Below, one piece after another: positions 27,497 to 38,396 of a stretch of DNA of 64,000 nucleotides. Below the pieces are notes generated by a model. The model had not been told where the DNA came from and searched no databases. It saw only the letters and a program-made list of their open reading frames with translations. The DNA comes from JBKQVT01 sp963804825 (GTDB lineage Bacteria; Planctomycetota; Planctomycetia; Pirellulales; Thermoguttaceae): contig CAWDRV010000004.1 in the NCBI GenBank assembly GCA_963804825.1, positions 434,001 through 498,000 on the forward strand. The letters are read 5' to 3'. Position numbers and translations under genes: made by a program. Each line of letters opens with the position of its first letter. Position 1 is the stretch's first letter.

Positions 27497-29628
27497 CGGG
27501 CGGTGCGGGAAATGAGGTGGAAATCCAGCCCCAGCAGCCAGACCATCAGAATCAGGATGAGCAGCAGGCCGCAATAGGTCAGGGCCAATTGCACGCGTTC
27601 GTCGGGCGGTTTGCCGCGGAGGGCCTCCCAGATCAGGAACACCATGTGTCCGCCGTCGAGGATGGGAATGGGGAGGAAGTTGAGCACGGCCAGATTGGCG
27701 CCGAGCAGGGTGAGGAAGACGAGCAAGTTGCCCATGCCTTCCTTGGCGGCTTGCAGACTGACCGAGAAGATCGACACCGGGCCGCCGAGGAACCGGGCCG
27801 ACACCTTCCCGGAGCCCATCGCCCGGATCATTTTGAAAACCAGCGAGCGTGTAATTGATCGTTTTCTTCGTGCCCCAGCGGACGGCCTCGCCGAGGGAAT
27901 CGGTCGACCGCCGGAAGGTTTCGGGCTGAAGAGGAAGCCGCGGTCCGGATTGAACCAATCTTTGGCGGCAATCGATGTAAGCGTCGCGTTGGAGGATTCT
28001 TCTCCCCGGCTCCATTCCAGTTCGACCTTTGCTTCCGGCAGGCCGCCTCGTTGCAGGGCGTACATGAAAATGGGCCAATTGCGGTGCTCCTCGTCGAACA
28101 GGAACTCCTCCTTTCCAAAATCGCTGTACGATTTGGGGAATTTCTCCTCGAGTTGAGCGAGCGTCTTTTTGTCGGGCCGTAGGATGGTCGCCTTGGTGAT
28201 CACGTCGCCGCTTTGCAATCCGGCGGCCGCCGCCGGCGTGCCCGGAACCACCTCGCGGACGCAATGGAGCACGCGATAGGCGATTCCCAAGGACGATAGG
28301 GCCAGGGGGCTGTCTTCGCCCGAGGGGAAATAGAAGCCGTCGCTCGCGGCGGGGCGTGAGGGAAACTCCTGGACGGCCTTCCCCGGACGCTCGACGCCCA
28401 ATTTCACGGTTTGCCCCCCGCGGCCTCGGAACAGGTCGGGCAGGGTCATGGGATCGGTCACGGGTTGGCCGTCGACGGTGCGGATGAAATCGCCGGGTTG
28501 GATGCCCGCCGCCGCAGCCGGCGAATCGGCCTGGATGGCGCTGATCGGCCCCATGTCCATGACCAGTCCGAGCCATTGCATGCGGATTGGGGGCGACGTG
28601 GACGGCGAGCAATCGTGTTTTCGCGGGTGTCGGCGGACCGCCCTTTTCGGCCGGCTGCGTTCGCTCGACGGTGACCAGCAGCGGCTTGTCGCTGTGCTCG
28701 CCCAGGTAGGCATGAAGCTCCGCGAAATCGTGAATCGGGCTGGCCGTCGAGCTTGACGATCTTGTCGCCGGGAAGCAGCGGCGGATCGGATTCCGCGGCG
28801 GTGGTTGCAATGAGGGTGGCGAAGTCTTCTTCTTCGTTCAGCGTCGTGGTCCACGCCGGTCCGACGCCGATGCGAGGCTTTCCGCCGGATTCGTGCGCCT
28901 TCACGTCGATGTGCAACGGCTCCTTCAAACCGGGACGATCCACAACCAAGGGAATGTCCTGGTCCACGTCGCCCAGGGCGATGGCCTCCACGAGGTCCTC
29001 ATAGGTGTTGACCGGCTGGCCGCGGACTTTGAGGATCTTGTCGCCCATTTTCAGGTTGGCTTGCCAGGCGCCGTCGCCGGGGGCGAGATAGCCCACGCCG
29101 CTGGTCATGCTCCCGGACGCCAAAATAGCGGACGGCCACGATCGCCATGACCCAGGCGCAAATCAGGTTCATCACCACGCCGGCGGAAATGATCGCCATC
29201 CGGCGCGGCACGCTCTTCGCCAAGTAGCTGCGCGGATTGAACAGCGCTTGCCGGGCGGCTTCCACCTCGGCGGCGGTGGGGGCTGGCGACTTGGTCGAGT
29301 CCGCGTCGCCCGCCGGCTGCCTGGCCCGCTCGATCTCCTCGCGCAACCGCGCCGGGTTGTCTTCCTGGCCGAGCATCTTCACGTAGCCGCCCAGCGGCAA
29401 GATGCCGATGCCGTATTCCGTCTCGCCGCGGCGGAACTTGAACAGCTTCAGACCGGCGATGTCGTAGCCCAGGTAGAACTTCTCGCACTTCACGCCACAG
29501 AGCCTGGCGACGACGAAATGGCCGAGTTCGTGGATGAAGATGAGGAACCCGATGCCGATGATGACCTCGAGGATGGCCAGCCAGGTCCCCCATTCCAGAT
29601 ACCAAGCGCCGATCAAGCACCAGTCCAA
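27493..29628 (-). CDS. rseP: RseP-like site-2 metalloprotease (about five frameshifts)
   Basis: About 711 residues. RseP cleaves anti-sigma factors within the membrane. FLIFIHELGHFVVARL carries HExxH in the first membrane segment; PDZ-like stretches follow, and LAVLNFLPIPILDGGHMVF contains the conserved LDG active-site Asp near the C-terminus, then a final membrane segment. The TTG start at 29628 is chosen for its AGGAGG seven bases upstream; it lies inside the end of dxr. Shifts are needed near 29120, 28760, 28585, 27940 and 27845. Such damage in a normally essential gene points to sequence errors. The dxr-rseP order is common in bacteria. Confidence 0.85.
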
Positions 29629-30776
29629 TGCAATACCTCCTGGCGAGCCCAACGGTCGGCTTCGAGCAGTTGCGCGAGCGTGGGGTTGGGGTCGAAGTTA
29701 TGGTTTTCAAGGATGCCGCGGCAGGCGGGAACGATCTGGTGGAATCCGAGTCGTCCGGCGAGGAAGGCGTCCACCGCGGCCTCGTCGGCGCCGTTGAGGA
29801 CCGCGCCGGCAGTGCCGCCGCGGGCCGCCGCTTCCAGGCCGAGTTTCAAAGCGTCGAACCGCTCGAAGTCGGGCGGCTCGAACCGCAAATCCAGCGCCCG
29901 GCTCCAATCCAACTTGGCCGCCACGCCCGCTCGACGCTCGGGCCAGCAAAGCGCGTATTGGATCGGCAGCTTCATGTCCGGCGGACTCAACTGCGCAATC
30001 ACCGCGCCGTCACGGAATTCCACCATCGAATGAACGATCGACTGAGGGTGGATCACCAAACCGATCTGCCCGCTGTCCAACTCGAAGAGCCAGCGGGCCT
30101 CGATGATCTCCATCGCCTTGTTCATCAACGTGGCCGAATCGACGGTGATTTTCCGGCCCATGTCCCAAGTGGGATGGGCCAAGGCGTCGGCGACGGACAC
30201 GTGGGCCAGTTGCTCCAACGTGTGGTTCCGCAGCGGACCGCCGCTGGCCGTCAGCACCACGCGGACGACTTCCTCCCGGCGGCCAGCCTGAAGCGCTTGA
30301 AAGATGGCGCCGTGTTCGCTATCGACCGGCAGGATTCGAGCGTGCTTCTCGGCAGCCAGGCGGGGCAGCAGCGGCCCGGCCACCACCAGGCTCTCCTTAT
30401 TGGCCAGCGCCAAGGTCTTGCCGGCCTCGAGGGCCGCCCAAGTCCATTGCAGTCCGATGCTGCCGACCACCGCCGAGAGGACCGTATCGACTTCCGGGTC
30501 GGCCACGACGCGGGCGACTCCATCCGCGCCGGTCAACAATTCCGTCTCCTTGGGCAGTCCGGACCAGTCGTAGCCGGCGGCCGCGGCCGCGTCGGTCGCC
30601 ACGATCCAGCGGGGTTTCAGCGTCCGGGCCTGCTCTTTCAACAGCGTCAGATTGCGGTGTGCCGTCAGGGCCACCGCACGCAGACTCCCCTCGCTAGCGG
30701 CAATGACTTCCAGCGTGCTGCGACCGATATGGCCGGTCGAGCCGAGGATGGCGACATTCTTGGCCTGTCCGGTCAT
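29613..30776 (-). CDS. dxr: 1-deoxy-D-xylulose 5-phosphate reductoisomerase
   Basis: 387 residues, the usual length. Dxr makes 2-C-methyl-D-erythritol 4-phosphate in the non-mevalonate isoprenoid pathway. VAILGSTGHIGRSTLEVI is the NADPH-binding loop; LANKESLVVAG, LPVDSEHGAIFQAL and LTASGGPLRN are substrate and metal sites; HPTWDMGRKITVDSATLMNK is diagnostic. The ATG at 30776 is preferred; an in-frame ATG at 30815 would add a basic lead. It overlaps the start of rseP by 16 bp, so the two are cotranscribed. Confidence 0.95.
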   Translation of the reverse strand: MTGQAKNVAILGSTGHIGRSTLEVIAASEGSLRAVALTAHRNLTLLKEQARTLKPRWIVATDAAAAAGYDWSGLPKETELLTGADGVARVVADPEVDTVLSAVVGSIGLQWTWAALEAGKTLALANKESLVVAGPLLPRLAAEKHARILPVDSEHGAIFQALQAGRREEVVRVVLTASGGPLRNHTLEQLAHVSVADALAHPTWDMGRKITVDSATLMNKAMEIIEARWLFELDSGQIGLVIHPQSIVHSMVEFRDGAVIAQLSPPDMKLPIQYALCWPERRAGVAAKLDWSRALDLRFEPPDFERFDALKLGLEAAARGGTAGAVLNGADEAAVDAFLAGRLGFHQIVPACRGILENHNFDPNPTLAQLLEADRWARQEVLHWTGA

Positions 30777-30931
30777 GCGTCGGTACTTCTTTTTTACCCT
30801 TGGAGACACTGCCATTGTATGAAGCGATCCCCCCTGCTGCAAGGGCGAGGAGGAATGCAACGGCAGGGTTTCGTCCTGGCCTCACGTGGTCCGTCTGTGG
30901 CTCTTTTGTGGGCAGTTGGTGGCGATTCGAC

Positions 30932-31120
30932 GGAGGGTCGTTTAGAATAGCCCAGCGATTCATCGCTGGGTAGCGGAAGGCCTGATTCCTCTTCGTCCCG
31001 TAGGGACGATTGAATTCGGACGGCGTTTCGTCGTCCCTACGGGACTTGTCGCAAGAAAGGGTTGTGCTTGCCGTCCCAGCAGGAACTGCTGGGCTATCAT
31101 CAAAGCCCCTACGGGGCGAA
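30932..31120. repeat. ~190-bp composite palindromic element, copy 1
   Basis: Contains TAGCCCAGCGATTCATCGCT, CGTCCCGTAGGGACG, CGTCCCTACGGGACTTGTCGC, CCAGCAGGAACTGCTGGGCTA and CCCCTACGGGGCGA, each a hairpin. Copies at 52405-52607 and 56454-56651 share these blocks in the same order (the middle copy less well). It fills most of the gap between dxr and the DUF433 gene. Confidence 0.8.
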
Positions 31121-31228
31121 ATGGTCGCCAGTCATACGTCCCACACTGTGAATCACTACACCAGAAACCGGGAGTGAAGACTGAGAGCGGCTCATTCCCG
31201 CCTCGCGGGGGCCTGGATCGACGCGCCG

Positions 31229-31453
31229 CTAATGGTAAATGCTCTCGTCCATCGTGACGACCGCGGCCGCATAGAGCATGACAGCCTGGAGATGCTCGGG
31301 TTTGAGCGTGGGGTAGTTTGCCAACAACTCCTTGTGGCTCATGCCGGTCCCAAGCTCCTTGAGAAGATGCTCCACGGTCAGCCGCGTGCCCTTGAGAACC
31401 GGCTTCCCCATCATCACGTCCTTGCGTTCCTCAATATAATCTTGCCATTTCAT
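31229..31453 (-). CDS. DUF433 family protein (orphan antitoxin-like)
   Basis: 74 residues: DYIEERKDVMMGKPVLKGTRLTVEHLLKEL is the DUF433 core, a winged-HTH often found as the antitoxin of a DUF5615 PIN-like toxin. No toxin gene is next to it, so it appears orphan. The ATG at 31453 is used; another ATG at 31465 has AGGAGG too close. A palindromic repeat lies downstream. Its role here may be a leftover of a toxin-antitoxin pair. Confidence 0.75.
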   Translation of the reverse strand: MKWQDYIEERKDVMMGKPVLKGTRLTVEHLLKELGTGMSHKELLANYPTLKPEHLQAVMLYAAAVVTMDESIYH

Positions 31454-31662
31454 CGCCGTGGGCATTCCTCCTCGGGCGGTGCCCGCACCACAACGGCTGC
31501 GGGCAGATTTGAACCGCCACACCCCCATTATCGGTGGAAATGCCGCTATTGTCAACGGAGAATGGGAATGATGGTGCTTGCCGGCGGTTCTTCGCTTTAC
31601 AGGGGGTGAGAACTGAGGTTAGGATGAGATTAAAAAAGGGATCGGGAAGTGACTGAGGAACG

Positions 31663-33898
<2,236 letters not shown>

Positions 33899-33956
33899 GG
33901 AGTGGCGCGAGGCTTAAGACAGGACTTGGGACAGCGAGGCAAAGGCCGTGCGTGAG

Positions 33957-34600
33957 ATGTTTAACACGTTCGTGAACAGCCTCCTTGAACGAGGATGCCG
34001 GGCGAATCGTGGAGGCGGCGGCGAGGGAGATTGAGAGCGTCTTCGTGTCACTGGAGAGCGTGACTGACGGGGTGGTTCGACGAGTTCTAAAAGAATCCGG
34101 GTATCGATTCCCGCCTGCTGGGGAGAACGTGGTGCATGAGGCGAAGGCCTGGTCACAAAGCCGGGCTTCACATGGAACGAATACGTTCGAGCAGGCCGAA
34201 GAACAGTACGAAACGGACTTCCAGACGGATGACTTCCTGAAGATTAAGGGGGTGTAAGTACAAGACGCGGGACTTGGCTCTGAGCGAGCTGTCGGAACGG
34301 TTCATAGCCATCGACTTGCATGTTGTTCGAGTTGCCGCGCGGACGGGCCTGCTGTTGCACGGTTACGGGGACACGCGGATCACAACGGAGGTCGGTAAGC
34401 CCGAAGGCTATTTGTTCTTTCACGACCTCATGATCGGGCTTTCCCGCCGAACGGGTTGGCCGGGCGAGGGCTATTCTCCCGGTGAAATCGACCGAATGCT
34501 CTGGCACTTCGGCCGGGCCGTTTGCGGGGCCAAACCCAAGTGCCTGGGGTGCCCCTTGGCCCAGGTTTGCCTCACCGTTCGTGCAAACGCGGCGGCTTGA
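33957..34600 (+). CDS. HhH / iron-sulfur-loop endonuclease-III-like protein (two frameshifts)
   Basis: About 213 residues. DDFLKIKGV...YKTRDLALSEL is a helix-hairpin-helix, FIAIDLHVVRVAARTGLLL matches the helical core with an Asp, and C-x5-C-x2-C-x5-C (in CGAKPKCLGCPLAQVC) is an iron-sulfur cluster loop like that of endonuclease III. The first part (MFNTFVNSLL) and the rest are joined by a +1 shift near 33983; a second near 34252 removes an in-frame TAA. It follows ftsH by 58 bp. Probably a DNA-repair glycosylase relative; the catalytic Lys/Asp pair cannot be confirmed. Confidence 0.6.
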
Positions 34601-34681
34601 GCGGGCGTTTCACAAGCGTTTCGGGTGGTGAGGTCGTATCCTGCTTGGTCGACCTACCGACTTCCTTCCACCGATCCGGGA

Positions 34682-34690
34682 TGCTATAAT
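34682..34690 (+). promoter_or_regulatory. Extended -10 promoter TGCTATAAT
   Basis: TGCTATAAT is a perfect TATAAT with an extended TG. A weak -35 (TTCCTT, 34662-34667) lies 17 bp upstream. It would drive the DUF6883 gene, whose ATG is 24 bp downstream. Confidence 0.6.
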
Positions 34691-34713
34691 TTGGTGGTGA
34701 GGATGGCCGTACC

Positions 34714-35301
34714 ATGAAGATTCCGAATGCGGAAAAAGCCATCATCGCCCCGGAAAAGATTCGTGACTATTTATGGTTCATCCGGCGGAAGCGTACCTGA
34801 CCACCTAAGTCGAAGCCAACAAGGGAGTTCGGACCTCCGCTCGGGCTCGGCAAAAGGGGCCGCCCCTTTCCACCTTCACCATCGCATCGGCCCCTATAAA
34901 CGCGGGGCGAGGGCCGATGCGACGGCGAAGGCGGAAGGGGCTAAGGGAAACTCCTTCATGGTTTTCACAAGTCGTTATTGATTCGCTGGTTATGGTTCAG
35001 GTACGCAAAAACCGGATGAGCCCTATTTATTGAACCCGCTGCATCGGCGCGGAGGGCCGAAGGCAAAGTTCTTGATGAGCCTTGGCTACCTCGCGGAGAA
35101 TTGGCAACAACTGGAACGTGATCTGCGGCAACAGCATCTGGGAGAAGATTTTTCCATCGCGACGAAAACGGCATACGGCGTGTGTTATGAAATCCTGGCG
35201 CTGATACGTCGCCAACGGGCAAGCGGGTGAGGTTCTGCTCCGTGTGGAAAAGTGACCAAGGAACGGAATCGCCCAGATTGATCACCATGTACCCGAGCTG
35301 A
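34714..35301 (+). pseudogene. DUF6883 gene split by a MITE
   Basis: Removing the 248-bp insert and one copy of its 8-bp target repeat restores MKIPNAEKAIIAPEKIRDYL joined in frame to LNPLHRRGGPKAKFLMSLGY, a complete DUF6883 protein of about 109 residues. A further one-base loss near 35190 leads into the end, FCSVWKSDQGTESPRLITMY, with the stop at 35299-35301. The next gene (DUF4926) starts four bases later; these two families are often neighbours. The gene is therefore inactivated in this genome. GAGGA precedes the ATG. Confidence 0.85.
34775..35022. mobile_element. 248-bp MITE inside the DUF6883 gene
   Basis: Flanked by an 8-bp direct repeat CTATTTAT (34767-34774, 35023-35030). Ends are 26-bp imperfect inverted repeats of the form GGYTCATCCGG-N5-GCGTACCTGA (34775-34800 and 34997-35022, 20 of 26 matching). 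An internal long imperfect hairpin pairs CATCGCATCGGCCCC with its complement around 34905. It encodes no protein. The 8-bp duplication is compatible with ISL3, IS1595 or ISAs1-type transposases; the parent is not in this window. Confidence 0.9.
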
Positions 35302-35305
35302 CGCC

Positions 35306-35614
35306 ATGACCTTCGATATGTTTTCGGACGTTGTTCTGACCGCGGATTTGCCTGGTGCCGACTTGCACACGGCGACGTGGGGACAGTGGTGGATCGCCAC
35401 GCCGTTCGCGGGCTTGGAAGACGGCTACAGCGTCGAGTTTTTCGATATGACCGGCCGCACCGTTGCCGTGGTGACGGTCCGGGAAAGCCAGTTGCGGCGT
35501 CCTACTCACGAAGACCGCCCGGCCGTCCGCGTCGTTGTCCGCGGGTTGAGCCTGACCTACGTTGTTGGCTGCCGGTTTCGTGGTAAAATACCCGTGGCGG
35601 GGGATTCTCCGTGA
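35306..35614 (+). CDS. DUF4926 protein (compensating frameshifts)
   Basis: About 100 residues. MTFDMFSDVVLTADLP at the start and EDGYSVEFFDMTGRTVAVV later are in one frame, while the conserved middle GDVGTVVDRHAVRGL is in another; one shift near 35370 and an opposite one near 35415 restore DUF4926, a small SH3-like barrel. It starts four bases after the DUF6883 stop. Function unknown; the pair resembles a toxin/immunity or regulatory module, which is inference. Confidence 0.65.
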   Translation: MTFDMFSDVVLTADLPGADLHTATWGQWWIATPFAGLEDGYSVEFFDMTGRTVAVVTVRESQLRRPTHEDRPAVRVVVRGLSLTYVVGCRFRGKIPVAGDSP

Positions 35615-35633
35615 TCGAGAGATCGGAGCGCTT

Positions 35634-36071
35634 ATGGAGACGAACCTCATGGGTCGAGTGGTGGTGCGGGCGGTGATCGAAAATGCGTACGACCTGCGCG
35701 ACGCGGAACGCGGCTTGCTGCCCGCCGAGCGGGTCCGCCGCTTGGAGGTCGAGGACGCCCTGGTGGACACGGGCGCGCACCACGCTGTCGATGCCCAAGC
35801 GGCTGATCGAGCAACTCGGGTTGGCCCCGCTTCATGCCCGCCGCGTCCGCACGAGCGCCGGGCCGCGGCTGGTGCAGGTCCATGGCGCGGTCCGCTTGAC
35901 GATCGAGGGACGGGACTGCCTGGTGGATGTCCTGGAGGCCCACGACGAATGCCCCGTGCTCGATCGGGCAGGTGCCGTTGGAACTGCTGGATTTCGTCGT
36001 CGATCCGAAAATGCAGCGGTTGGATCGGCAATCCGACCCACGGCGGCGAGCACATGTACGAAATGTATTGA
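35634..36071 (+). CDS. Clan AA retropepsin-like aspartic protease (about three frameshifts)
   Basis: About 145 residues. METNLMGRVVVRAVIENAYD leads to the ALVDTGA motif with the catalytic Asp, then SMPKRLIEQLGLAPLHARRV and RLTIEGRDCLVDVLEA, the fold of small bacterial retropepsin-like proteases, ending GNPTHGGEHMYEMY. GGAG precedes the ATG. Shifts near 35785, 35965 and 36030 sum to zero. No substrate is known for this group. Confidence 0.7.
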   Translation: METNLMGRVVVRAVIENAYDLRDAERGLLPAERVRRLEVEDALVDTGAHHAVDAQAADRATRVGPASCPPRPHERRAAAGAGPWRGPLDDRGTGLPGGCPGGPRRMPRARSGRCRWNCWISSSIRKCSGWIGNPTHGGEHMYEMY

Positions 36072-36086
36072 AGTCCGATATCCGCC

Positions 36087-36478
36087 TTACCCGTCGTGCC
36101 AGGCGTAAGTCCGCTCCAGCGCAGGCGGACCGCCCCGAGAATCTGTCGCCGCGACACCGGTTTCGACAACATCGAAAACGCCTGCTCGCGCCGGGCCTGC
36201 TCCAGCAGCCATTCGTCCCATTGGGCCGACAGCAGGATGCACGGCAGCATCGCCCGAAACTGCTTGACCAGCCGCAGCGTCTCCAGCCCGGTCAGCTTCG
36301 GCATGTGCATGTCCAACAGCAGCAGATGGACCTCTTCGCTGCGGAGGATATGGAGGGCTTCCTCGCCGTCGCCGGCCAGCAGGGTGCGGAAACCCTGGGG
36401 CTCGAACACCACCTGCAACGTCTCGCGGAAGTCCGAGTCGTCGTCGGTGATCAGCAACGAGGGGGATTTTGTCAGCAT
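36087..36478 (-). CDS. Single-domain response regulator (one frameshift)
   Basis: About 130 residues, a receiver domain without output domain. LLITDDDSDFRE has the acidic pocket, LLLLDMHMPKLTGLE the phospho-acceptor Asp, ILLSAQWD the Thr/Ser position and MLSKPVSRRQI the Lys. Near 36125 in a C/G run one base appears missing; the frame then reads ALERTYAWHDG to a stop at 36087. Without it the frame would continue far into the antisense of the next genes. No histidine kinase is adjacent. Confidence 0.8.
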
Positions 36479-36839
36479 GGTTTAGAAGGGGACAGTCCCA
36501 TTTTCGTCGGACGAAAATTGGGGACAGTCCCCAGTCTTCTCCAAGTCCATATTAGCGGCCACCTTCCAGCCACCGCAACTTGAGTGCCGCTGTCGCTCAA
36601 CTTGCCGCACGCCGGCCGGGTTGCCCGCGCTAACCAGTGTCTACATAACATTTTACGATACAATAATCGATCGGAGCAAGAGAAAAAGCCGGCGTTCCGC
36701 ACGGACGGCCAGTACGGGATTGGGCAGCCTGGACGCTGCCATTTTGGCAGGCGACGGTTCACTTTCGCCCGCATGTTAGAATTGATTGCTCCCTCTGGGT
36801 CGCGGAAACGATTGTGACCAAGCGCAAGATTGGGCAAAC
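36479..36839. other. Intergenic region with paired GGGGACAGTCCC motifs
   Basis: No gene. GGGGACAGTCCC (36488-36499) and GGGGACAGTCCCC (36520-36532) flank an ATTTTCGTC/GACGAAAAT hairpin, giving a compact symmetrical element. A GATACAATA 9-mer at 36657-36665 also occurs twice near 48.06 kb. The promoter of the downstream dehydrogenase should lie here. Confidence 0.6.
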
Positions 36840-38153
36840 ATGAAAATCGCTGTGATTGGAACCGGCTACGTGGGCCTGGTCACGGGCACGTGTCTGGCCG
36901 AGACCGGCAACGACGTCACCTGCGTGGACAACGACGAGCGGAAAATCGCCATGCTCCGCCAGGGCAAGATTCCCATCTACGAGCCGGGGCTTGCCGAGCT
37001 GGTGTCGCGGAACGCCGAGGCCGGACGGCTGCAATTCACCGCCGATCTGGCGGCCGCGACGGCCTCGGCCAAGCTGGTCTTTCTGGCCGTCGGGACTCCG
37101 CCGGCCGACGACGGATCGGTGGACCTGACTGCGTTGTGGACGGTCGTGGCCCAGATCGCGCCCAAACTGGCCGAAGACGCCATCGTCGTCGTCAAGAGCA
37201 CGGTGCCGGTGGGGACCAACGCGACGGTCGCCGCGCGGCTCGGCGAGCTGACCGGCCGCGACTGCGACGTGGCCAGCAACCCCGAGTTCCTCAAGGAAGG
37301 GGCGGCCATCGACGATTTCATGAAACCCGACCGCATCGTGGTCGGGGCGCGGCGGGAAGAAGTTTTCGCGGTCCTGGCGGACCTCTATCAGCCCTATCTC
37401 CGCACCGACAAGCCGCTGCTGTCCATGTCGCCCGAGAGCGCCGAGATGACCAAGTACGCGGCCAACTGCCTGCTGTCGACCAAGATCAGCTTCATCAACG
37501 AATTGGCCAACCTCTGCGAGAACACAGGGGCCGACATCAACGAGGTCCGCCGCGGCATCGGGCACGACAGCCGGATCGGGTTCGCCTTCCTCTTTCCCGG
37601 CGTCGGCTACGGCGGAAGCTGCTTTCCCAAGGACGTTCGGGCGCTGGCGGCCATCGCGCGGGCCAGCGGATTGCAGCCGCGCATCCTCGACGCGGTCCAC
37701 GCGGTGAACAACCACCAGAAGACGGTGCTCGTGGAAAAAATCCGCCGCCATTTCGGCGACCAGCTCTCCGGCTTGACCATCGCCGTCTGGGGGCTGGCCT
37801 TCAAGCCGGGCACCGACGACATCCGCGAGGCGCCGGCGCTAGTGCTGATCGACCGCTTGCTGGGCCGCGGCGTCACGCTGAAAGTCCACGACCCGGAGGC
37901 CATGGAAAACGTCCGCCGGCAGTATGGCGACCGGCTGACCTACTGCCATCATCGCGACGACGCCCTGGCCGGCGCCGACGCGCTGGCCATCCTGACCGAA
38001 TGGAAACACTTCGTTCATCCCGACTTCGACGCGATGCGGCGGCTGATGCGTCAGCCGGTCATTTTCGACGGCCGCAACCTCTATCCTCCCCAGCGCATGC
38101 GCCAGTGCGGTTTCACGTACTACAGCATCGGCCGGCCGCCGGTGCGTTCGTAG
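36840..38153 (+). CDS. ugd: UDP-glucose 6-dehydrogenase
   Basis: 437 residues; oxidises UDP-glucose to UDP-glucuronate for polysaccharide synthesis. MKIAVIGTGYVGLVTG is the NAD-binding start; AVGTPPADDGSVDLT, STVPVGTNA, NPEFLKEGAAIDDFMKPDR follow; GYGGSCFPKDVRAL holds the catalytic Cys; GLAFKPGTDDIREAPA is the C-terminal nucleotide region. The ATG at 36840 is the natural start. It stands alone; the membrane protein and glycosyltransferase elsewhere in the window may draw on its product, by inference. Confidence 0.95.
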   Translation: MKIAVIGTGYVGLVTGTCLAETGNDVTCVDNDERKIAMLRQGKIPIYEPGLAELVSRNAEAGRLQFTADLAAATASAKLVFLAVGTPPADDGSVDLTALWTVVAQIAPKLAEDAIVVVKSTVPVGTNATVAARLGELTGRDCDVASNPEFLKEGAAIDDFMKPDRIVVGARREEVFAVLADLYQPYLRTDKPLLSMSPESAEMTKYAANCLLSTKISFINELANLCENTGADINEVRRGIGHDSRIGFAFLFPGVGYGGSCFPKDVRALAAIARASGLQPRILDAVHAVNNHQKTVLVEKIRRHFGDQLSGLTIAVWGLAFKPGTDDIREAPALVLIDRLLGRGVTLKVHDPEAMENVRRQYGDRLTYCHHRDDALAGADALAILTEWKHFVHPDFDAMRRLMRQPVIFDGRNLYPPQRMRQCGFTYYSIGRPPVRS

Positions 38154-38183
38154 TTTGGGCGACTTACAGATAATTTCTGCCGC

Positions 38184-38358
38184 GGGTGGCCCCGATAGCT
38201 TGTCTATCGGGGCGGCGGAGCCGCACGAGGAGTTTCAATCCGCGGGTGGCCCCGATAGCTTGTCTATCGGGGCGGCGGAGCCGCACGAGGAGTTTCAATC
38301 CGCCACGAGTGCCTCTTGTGCCTGCGGCACCCCGATAGCAAAGCTATCGGGGCCACCC
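38184..38358. repeat. 115-bp palindromic element, copy 2, with 60-bp duplication
   Basis: Same 13-bp inverted ends as the 11578-11692 copy (38184-38196 and 38346-38358). A 60-bp unit is exactly duplicated in tandem (38181-38240 and 38241-38300). Total 175 bp equals 115 plus 60, so this is one element with one extra unit. Confidence 0.85.
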
Positions 38359-38396
38359 GCGTATGGGTCGAGCGAAGAAAAGCCCCACCAAAATCC

